From Emiliania huxleyi CCMP1516 (taxonomy: Eukaryota > Haptophyta > Isochrysidales > Noelaerhabdaceae): a DNA stretch of 64,000 bases. This document shows positions 56,422 through 64,000 of the stretch, one piece after another; position 1 is the first letter of the stretch, and each line of letters starts with the position of its first letter. The notes beneath the pieces were generated by a model that was not told the origin of the DNA, made no database searches, and saw nothing but the letters and a program-made list of their open reading frames with translations. The stretch lies in contig NW_005200170.1 in the NCBI RefSeq assembly GCF_000372725.1, positions 361,116 through 425,115 of the forward strand, written 5' to 3'. The translations under genes were made by a program, and so were the position numbers.

Positions 56422-58505
56422 TCACCCGCTTTCCCTGACTTCGCGGACTCGACCGGCCTGACCCGGCCCCCCAGCCGGCGGCGAGGCGACGGGATGCGCG
56501 GCCGCTGCCGCGGCCGCCGCCGCAGCAGCATTGGCCGCAGCTGCGGCTGCTGCAGCGGCCGTTGCCGCGGCTGCGGCTGAGGGCCGGGCTTTGCGCTCGA
56601 GCGGGGCTGCACGTGCACCTTCACTGGCGGCAGGGGCGGCTGGACCCGGCGGCGTCGGCAGGCCACCAGAAGCAGAAGCGGGCTCCACGGGCGAGTCGCG
56701 CTGCCTGTGCTGCCGCTCGGCGCGTAGCATGGCGTGCAGCATGGCCCCCGCCTCTCCTGCTCCCGGAGGATCATCAGCCCCGCGGACGGTGTGCTGGTGC
56801 TGCGCGCGCAGCCGCCCCTCCCTCGTCCGCTTCAGGTCCTGCTCGACGAGCGTGGCAACGCCAGCATGCGGGAGGCTCTGCTCCGCCGACGCTGCCTCCT
56901 CGGTGGCGCGCCCAGCCTCTCGCTCGGACCGTGCATCGTCCGGACGGCCGCGTGTCGAGCGGAGCGCCTGGAGCACGAAAGGCCGCGCATCCTGAGCCCG
57001 AGCTCCATGCGTGTTCAGAGCGAGGCTCGGGCGTGCTTTGGCGCCTCGAGGCCCGCGGCAAGCTGCGCGTACGTTGTGCGCGCGGAGGCGTGTGCGACCT
57101 CGCCCACAGCGGCAGTCTCGCACGCGCGTCCGCCCACCGCGCCGCCACTTTGGTAGCCACCGTCGACGGCAGCACGCAGCGTGGCTATCTTCTCCTGCGC
57201 CGCGCCGAACGCGCGGCGCAAATCTCGCACCTCGGCGCCTAAACGTGACCAGACATCGCGCGCTGCAACCACCCGTCAGCGGTGCGCGCATCGTTTGCGT
57301 CGCGTCGATGGACCGCTCGCGCGTACCGCCGCATCCTTCTCCCGCAGCTGCGATGTGAGCGAGCGTACTTGAGCCTCGGCGCTCGCGAGCTGCAGGACAG
57401 CGAACCGGGCGAAGGGCATCAAAGGTCAGTTCCAGGGGGTCAGTTCTTGGCGGTGGCTGCTCTGTCAGGGTGGGTGGCGCAAAGCCTGCTCCCGCCGCTG
57501 CGGCGCTGATAGCTCAGCCTCGTCCTCGCCGGCCCTTAGCTGAGCCTCGGCCGCTGCCGCACGCCGCGCCGCCTCGTGCGCCTCGCCCTGCTTCGCCACG
57601 AGGCCGCGACGAGCCGCCTCGGCATTGTCCCGCTCTGTGGCGGCGGCTTGCCGTTCTCGGGCCCAGCCAACACGCGCCTCGAGAAGAGCAGCCTAAGCGA
57701 AGACTGAGTGGCAGCATGGCGAGCGGAGGCCATCTTCGGGCGCGGAGAAAGCGACGAGGAGCGGGCCTGCGACTCAGCGACCTCTGCCACTGCGGCTTGT
57801 CCACGACGCCGTGCCTCCTCGGCACCTTCGTTTGCGAGTTCTGCCGCGTGGCGTGCCTCGGAGAGGCGTTCCAGCGCCTCACCGAGCTGGAGCCGCACAG
57901 CCCGCAGCGCCTCCTCAGCGCTGGCCCGCGCGGTTGAAGCCGCCGCGGCTGTCGCCAGCGCCTCCTCTGCCGTCGCTTCCGCCTTGTCCGTCATCACCTG
58001 CTGCTCCATTAGCTTCTTCTGCCAGACACCCTCTCGCAGCCGAAGCCGCGCAAGTTCTCTTTGCACGGCATTGCCGCTGTTCTTGCTCTGGGCGTGATCT
58101 TCTCCGCCGCCGCCGCCTACGCCATGGCCCGCGGAATGCGCGGGGCCGACGCTGCCGCAGGTCCTGTCCGCCTGACTGCCCGCAACGGGGAGAGGCGACG
58201 GAGACGGTGGTCCTGAAGCTCGCTGGACTGCCCCCATTGCATCGCGCAGCGTCGCCACCTTGGCAGCCAGCGACGCATCCCAAGGCCGAGCCTGCAGGCA
58301 GAGGAGAGTCTCGGTGCGGTACATTCGTGACGGGTTGAAGAGCGTCAGAAGTGTTGGGCGCAGTGATGGGTACGGGCGAGTTCAATCGCACCTCCAGCAG
58401 CAGCTGCGCATACTGGAACAGCATCGACCGAAGCATTGCGCACTCAGACCGAGCCGCGTCACGCTCGCCCAAGAGCTGAGAGTGAAAATCCTCAGGCATA
58501 GGCAT
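56422..58505 (-). CDS. Coiled-coil protein, several exons, approximate limits
   Basis: The start is probably the ATG at 58505: MPMPEDFHSQLLGERDAARS, ECAMLRSMLFQYAQLLLEV. A GTCACG...CTGCAG segment of about 40 bp near 58330 could join this to ARPWDASLAAKVATLRDAM, and the frame continues through REGVWQKKLMEQQVMTDKAE and a long Ala/Glu helix to about 57650. A further coiled segment (DVWSRLGAEVRDLRRAFGAA, 57260-57180) and another (VATLVEQDLKRTREGRLRAQ, near 56840) lie downstream on the same strand in other frames, ending in an Ala run near 56500. Exon joins between these are not resolved. It looks like one long coiled-coil gene, perhaps cytoskeletal. Confidence 0.45.
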
Positions 58506-60724
58506 GGCGCATGCAGCATTGCTGCTCTTCTGTGCGAGTCCCGCTCGCTGCGGGCGGGCCTTTGACACGTCAGAACTTCCTTCTTCAGCATGGAAGTTGT
58601 GTACCGGTTGCGCGATCCGATCGAGTCGGTCGGAGCTTTATAGATCTAATTTAGCATGACGCTCAACGTTGGCTTACTCGGTCAAAGCAGAGCGTGCGGC
58701 GAGCAAGCGGACGGCTGACTGTACACTCGTGCTCTGCACATGCACATCGTACTGTCTGTACACGCACCTGGCCGACCGACAGACGACACAGCCAACGTCC
58801 ACCGACGCATGCGCCAAGCCGCCGAGCTGCCCCGCGAGCCCGCTGTGGCGAGCCCTGGCGTCTGTGGGTGCATGCCACACCACACTTCTGAGCTGCACTC
58901 CCTCTCCACTGCCCTCCCAGCACCACCCGACAGCCCCCGTCCCGCGCTGGCGCGCAACTGGCGTATCATACCAAATCGCCAACGCCTGCTCCGCTGACGC
59001 TGAGAGCGGGTTCAAAATCAGTGCCCTGCATGTGCGGGATTGGGAGTGGTGCCAGGGAAAGGGTACAAGGCGGTCACGCTCACGGGCTGCCAGGCATGTT
59101 TGTAGGACGAGTAGACCTGGCTCCGTTGCCCGTCTGGCTTCCTAGTTGCGAGGACCAACGATGATCGTGTATTCCCTCCCCCCCCCCCCCTATGTAATTA
59201 ATGGAATGAGGGAGTACTTGGAGCACTATCGCTTAAGGCTGATTGGCTAGACGAGCGGTCTACCTCCAACGGGGAAGAGAGGGAAAACAACGGAGAGGTC
59301 ATCCGGATGTGGCGGGACGCGACCGGGCACCAGCGCGAGTGTGTTTTCTTCTTCGTACTGTTGTAGCCTAAAGTCTGCCCAGGTTGCGGAGGGCACGATC
59401 CCAGCGTGAGCACGACTAACTGACGGATCCGCTCCTGACAGTGGCATGCACCGCGCTGCGGCGCGTGCCACTGTCTTTGTTTGAAGTTAAAAGGTCAGAG
59501 CGGCGTCGGCGCTGCCCTCCGTTTTCCTCCCCCCCTGGTCCCCCGTCCGGCACCGCTCCGGGACGCACGCCGGCGAAGCACCATCAAGCTGCTGTACGGC
59601 CCCGGCATCGCCTCCCCTGGCTTAGCTAGACTGAGAAATATTGTGCACATGGTTGGTCTCTACAATATATACACTGACATTGAACCTCCCAGAGCTCGTC
59701 CCGGTCCGTCACGGCCATCCTCGGCCTCCGGAGGGCCCCCGACCGCGGCGCGGTGCGGCGGCGTCACAAATCCGACCACAGAGCACCGGGACGCGGTCGA
59801 TCTGAGGCCCAGGTAGGCGTATGCATTGCCTATCCAGGGCTGTCACCTGGACCTATCAACAGGCGCCTGCGGCGCCGTGCTCAGGAGCTGTTGCTCCAAC
59901 CTGACCACCCAAGACAGCTTGCAGAGCTCCCGGTAAGGCAACATTTCGTAACGATCGTCGCTATTGGCCATCTGCCTCCTGCAGCCTCTGTTGGGGTGGA
60001 ATGCGCGGGGTTTTCGGCGCGATGCCTCCGGCGAGTATACGGTACTGCTCTGCCGCAAGCTCTCCTGCGCGCGCGTGACGTGTGGGGCGCGTGCACTGCG
60101 CTCGAAAGTCGCGATTTGGCAATAGGCGCTCGAGCCGGCGCGCAGTGGAAGGGGGCGCCGCGCAGGGGGGTCGGGGGGGTGCGAGGGGGGGCGTGGGTCG
60201 GGCGCGCACCGGCCGGCTCCGAGAGCGGCCGTCACGTCGAAGAGGGGGGCTGGTGCTGCTCGAATGACGAGGCATGCCGCTCTGCTGCGCCGCCGATACC
60301 CCCTCTTCCGAGCCGGCGCGTGGCGGCGAGCCGCGGCCAGTATCGCTGGTGCGGTGGAGGCGGCAGCTTGCATCGGCCGGCAGCGGGTGCGGCCATCACG
60401 TCGATGAGGGGGGGTTGTCGGCGACTCGTGTGGCTCGAGGCCTACGCTGCGCCGCCCAAGCCCTACTGCCGATCCAGCGCCTGGCGTTTGGGGCGAGCCG
60501 CGGTCGTCGTCGCTGATGGTATGGCGGCGGCGGCGGCGGCTCGCCCTTCCCTCCGGCCGCAATTCCGATCCCGCCGCGCTCGCGGGAGGTCGCGCGTATA
60601 TATTTATAGAGAGCAAGGGCTTCCGTGCTGCTGTGCGCCCCCTGGTGCGTGGTTGCTTTCAAGTTCTTAGATCACAACCCAAGGATGATATAATAAGGCA
60701 AAAAGATCCTTGCGCCTTGCCGAT
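58506..60724. other. Intergenic, about 2.2 kb
   Basis: I see a C run near 59178, a partial repeat D at about 59213-59230, a GCGCCGCGCAGGGGGGTCGG region and a GGCGGC run near 60530. Overlapping plus and minus frames at 59750-60660 have no consistent protein character. No RNA gene found. Confidence 0.4.
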
Positions 60725-60920
60725 CCGCACCTACCTCGCCGGGAGGAGGTGGGTGCTCCGCCGCCGGACCGCCCTCTCCACCACCCTCGCCCAGGGATCT
60801 ACAATGCTGTCTTAAGGTCCGACCTGTGGGCTCTGCCTGCGCTCGGCACCGGGCACCGCCTCGGTATACAAAATGCGCCTGCGGGCGGACCCTCACAGAT
60901 CACAGATCACCTACCTAGGC
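60725..60920 (+). repeat. Dispersed repeat B, full copy
   Basis: GGGAGGAGGTGGGTGCTCCG, ATCTACAATGCTGTCTTAAG, GTCCGACCTGTGGGCTCTG and ATACAAAATGCGCCTGCGGG, followed by ACAGATCACAGATCACC. Confidence 0.8.
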
Positions 60921-61013
60921 TCTTGGGTGGCGCGCCCACTCTTCACGAAATGGTTTTCACACTTTGTGCGGTACAGTCGGCTTCGCGCCTACCTGCCGCT
61001 GTGCGCGACATAC

Positions 61014-64000
61014 ATGAGGCCTCCCCGGCCGCTTCCTGCGCCTCCCGCCGCCGCCAATACCTCTGCCTCCGCGCCAGCCACCGCCGCCTCCCCGCCACCG
61101 CCTCTGCCAGCCCCGGCGGCGCGTCGCTTGCTCCTCCCAACCGCGCGCCGACTAATGCTCCGCTGGCGGCGGAGGTCGCACCAGTTGCAGCTGACGCAGC
61201 ACGCAGCGCTGCTCGGCCGCGCCGTCGCCCTGCGCCGCGCATGGCCTTCCGTCGCTGCGTGGTACGCGCGCCACGTGGCGCTCCGGTCCGCCAAGTGCCA
61301 CGCCGCCGACGCCCACCGCGCCAGAGTGCTCGTCTGGCTCGTCTGGTGCACTGCCGCACTTGAGCACACTGCCCTGTGTGGATACCCTCGCCGGCGTGAC
61401 GCCGGCCCCAGCGCGCGGCCCGCGGCACGGCGCGTCACTTGCCACCGCCCTTCCCCTCCCACAGGCGAGGCTGGCGCGCGAGGCACGTCGCCGCACGAGA
61501 GTCGCGCCACCGCAGCAACCTCGCCCTCGCCTCCCGCGCGGCGAGGCTGTGCCAGCTCTGCTACGCCGGCTGGGCGGAGCAGACGCGCCTCTCGGCCGCA
61601 TCGCGGCGCGTCCTCCTCTCCCGCGCCACCTCGATGCTCCACCACTCCCTCTCCGCCTGGCGCGCCTGGCTCGAGCGCCGCGCCAGCCTCCCTCCGGCCT
61701 CCGCCGACCTCCTCGCCCGACGCGCGTCCCTCCGCCGCCGGCATCACGCCCTCCGCCTCGCCTCCTCCCTCTCGCGCTGGAGCGGCTCTGCACGAGAGCG
61801 GCAGCTTTGCGGGGAGCAGGCGCGCCTCGCGTCGAGCGCGTGGCGCGGCGCGGCGGCGGGCGGGGCGCTCCGCCGCTGGGAGGGTGCGAGGCGGGCGGCG
61901 ACAGCCGCGGCGGCCCGCCGGCGGCAGGCGTACTCCTTCATGGCCGCCAGGCTGCAACGCGCCGTGCTCGCAGGCTGGCGAGCTCTCTGCGTCGACCGGC
62001 GCCGCATCGCCGCCCTCCTTCCCCTCGCCGCCGCCCTCCTCACTCTCTCCACCGCCCGCCGCCTCCTCCGTCGCTGGCGCACCACCGCCGACGGAGCCGC
62101 CGCGTGGGCCCTGGCGGTGAGCGGCTGCGGCCAGCGCGCGCGCCTCTCTGCCACGAGGCGCGGCCTGCGTGCGCTGGAGGCGGCGGTGGCGGAGCGGCGG
62201 CGGGTGGAGCGCGCGAGAGCTGCGGCCGAGCGAGCCGTCGCTGCGGCGGCGGTGTCGAGAGGCTTGCGGTCGTGGGTCGCGGGCGTGACACGGCAGCGGG
62301 AGGGCGCCGCCGCCTTCTGTGCGATGCGGCGGGCGCTGACACGGTGGTCGACAGCCGCTGCCGCGGACCGGCGCGGCGCGGCGGCGGCGGCAGCGGCGGC
62401 GGTTGGCCTCCGTCGCTCTCGAGGCCGCAAGGCGCTGCTCCGGTGGCGGGGTGAGGTCGAGGCAGCGGCTCTGTCTGGTGTGGCGGCGGAGGAGGCGCGG
62501 CGAGGCGCCCTGCGGGGGTGCCTTCGCGTGTGGCGGAGGCTAGCGGAGGAGGAGGAGGCGGCGGGGCTGCGCTGGAGGAGGGGCGTTCGCCACCGCTACT
62601 TTGTGCTGCTGCACCGCGGAGCAGAGGCGTGGCGACGGCGCGCGGAGGCTCAAATACAGCTCTGCGACGCGCGGGAACACTGCACCACCGCCCTGCGGGC
62701 GCTGCGCCGCCGACACGCGCTGCGGCGGATGCTGCAGCGCTCCACCGCCGCCGCCGCTGCTTCCGCGCAGTCCGACCGGGGCTGCCGACTCCTATCCTTT
62801 GCTCGCTGGCGGCGCAATGCGGCCGAGGCGTGCTCGGCCGCAGCGTTGCGGGCGAGGGCGGACGTGCACCGCGCGGGCTGCCTGCTCGCCCGCTCCTTCG
62901 GCTGCTGGCTCCACCTGCTCGTGCAGCGAACGCACAAGCGGCTCCAGCAGGCGCGGCAGCTGCAGCTGCATCGCGCCGCCCTCTGCCGCGCCGCCGCCCA
63001 GCGATCGCTGCGGCGCTGGCGGGCGCTCGCTGCAGCGGCGGCCGCCCTCGCGACCGAGAGAGAGGTGCGCTGCGCCGCGGCGCTGTCTCGGAGGGCGATG
63101 CCTCTCTCGGACCATCCCCTGAACCTTCTCGGACCCTTCCTGCCATAGGCCAGCCGCGCCGCGGCGCTGTCTCGGAGTCTGAGTGGCGCGCTGGGCGCGA
63201 TTCGCGACCACGTGCTCCGGCGGCGGCTGGGCGCAGGGCGCGCCAGCGTGGCCGCCGAGTCCGCGTCTTGCTGGCGGCTGCGGCGGGGCATCCGGACGTG
63301 GCGGCGTTACCTCGCCTGGCGGGAAGCAGAGCTCTGCGCGCCGCGGTGCCTCGCGCGCTCGGCTCACGCGCGCCGCGTCTGCCGCGCGTGCTGGGAGGGG
63401 TGGAGGAGGTACCACTGCCGCAAGCAGTACAAGGCGGCGCAGCTCGCCGCCGCCGCAACGCGCCACGCGCGGGGGCTGCGCGCGAACGCGGTCGCCGCGT
63501 GGCTGCAGGTCGGTCTCTCGCGACACGCGGTCGGGGTCGAGGCGGCGGCGGCGCGGTCCGCGGCGCGCGCGGCGGAGGAGCACCGGCTGGCCGAGCGTTA
63601 CGCGCGGCGGTGGAGGGCGGCGGTGGAGGAGCGGCGGGCGGCGCGCGCCGCGACTGCTTCCGCTCCCTCCCTCGGCGCTTCTTCCCCTCCCTCCCTCGAG
63701 ATCTCGCGACGGCCCGGCTCCGGGGCCACGACACGTGGCGGCGGCGGCATCAGAGGCGCAACCCCACCCCCATCCTCCCACCCCCCATCCTCCCACCCCC
63801 ATCCTCCCACCCCCATCCTCCCATCCCCATCCTCCCACCCCCATCCTCCCATCCCCATCCTCCCACCCCCATCCTCCCATCCCCATCCTCCCACCCCCAT
63901 CCTCCCACCCCCATCCTCCCACCCCCATCCTCCCATCCCCATCCTCCCACCCCCATCCTCCCACCTCCATGGCTCCCACCCCCATCCTCCCATCCGGGGA
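61014..64000 (+). CDS. Sfi1-like centrin-binding repeat protein, 3' partial
   Basis: Exons 61014-61375, 61465-63064 and 63149 to the window end join in frame. Introns are GTGTGG...CCACAG (61376-61464) and GTGCGC...CATAG (63065-63148). The protein is built from helices of about 30 to 40 residues, each centred on Leu-x2-Trp-Arg-type cores: LMLRWRRRSHQLQLTQ, GLRSWVAGVTRQREGAA, KALLRWRGEVEAAAL, SLRRWRALAAAAAAL, RTWRRYLAWREAELC. That periodic Trp/Arg pattern resembles Sfi1 repeats, each of which binds one centrin in contractile fibres of centrosomes and flagellar roots. Composition is extremely Ala/Arg-rich. The start could also be 60873. The end runs into a minisatellite, probably an intron with a GC donor near 63750. 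Confidence 0.68.
63760..64000 (+). repeat. CCCCATCCTCCCA minisatellite reaching the window end
   Basis: Units of 10 to 12 bp with CCCATCCCCAT variants. Its start follows GGCATCAGAGGCGCAAC in the Sfi1-like gene, so it may be the body of another repeat-filled intron. Confidence 0.92.

Noticed and set aside
56460-56590. Poly-alanine frames on both strands
   Set aside because: GCC/GCG-rich DNA yields Ala runs in several frames. Only the minus-strand continuation of the coiled-coil gene is tentatively kept.
59753-60670. 305-residue plus-strand frame
   Set aside because: Arg/Gly/Ala composition typical of chance frames in GC-rich DNA, no motif, and a competing minus frame of equal quality.
63598-63993. 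Minus-strand Gly/Trp/Glu/Asp repeat protein
   Set aside because: Shadow of the CCCCATCCTCCCA minisatellite at the window end.

Overview
This window is nuclear DNA of a GC-rich microalga, most likely a haptophyte or a related chromist with a secondary plastid. Genes are short-exon and spliced on both strands. Introns carry micro- and minisatellites. A plastid-type leader with an SAF cleavage motif, flagellar and centrin-type proteins (DPY30/RIIa-EF-hand, Sfi1-like), SAGA Tada1, a twin-CX9C protein and TIR-like membrane proteins all fit a flagellate alga. I see no bacterial operon structure, rRNA, tRNA or CRISPR array. The species assignment is inference.

Layout. 0-10 kb: glycosyltransferase-like fragment, START-like lipid binder, TIR-like multipass membrane protein, plastid-targeted small protein, F-box-like protein. 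10-13 kb: a free-standing fungal-FAS/SAT-type acyltransferase, then an intact 733-bp non-autonomous DNA transposon. 13-21 kb: LRR protein, phosphatidylinositol synthase (complete 7-exon model), a block of duplicated repeats, a class I sirtuin. 21-31 kb: a decayed ankyrin/RING gene, F-box/RCC1 protein, EF-hand-like protein, PlsC-type acyltransferase, REX1-B DNA-repair-like protein, ML-domain protein. 31-42 kb: repeat-rich, with an RsuA-type pseudouridine synthase, a CX9C protein, a secreted Cys-rich/PAN-like protein and Tada1. 42-52 kb: an SLC35F transporter and a 16-exon TMCO4/DUF726 hydrolase-like gene. 52-64 kb: membrane, EF-hand, coiled-coil and Sfi1-like genes.

The strongest system-level signal is in the introns. 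In at least five genes the intron's first bases repeat the first bases of the downstream exon (roughly 5 to 28 bp). The intron body is often a tandem repeat, and several introns share the head CCTAGAnGCGGAA just inside that duplication. Donor sites are mostly GC rather than GT (10 of 15 in the TMCO4-like gene by my model). This is what introner elements with target-site duplications would leave. It explains many of the minisatellites, and several tandem arrays contain repeated copies of a 3' splice site plus exon start.

The genes are unrelated housekeeping loci, not one pathway. Three of them (PI synthase, PlsC acyltransferase, START-like protein) concern membrane lipids. All exon coordinates were derived by hand from reading frames and splice dinucleotides; no transcript evidence was available.
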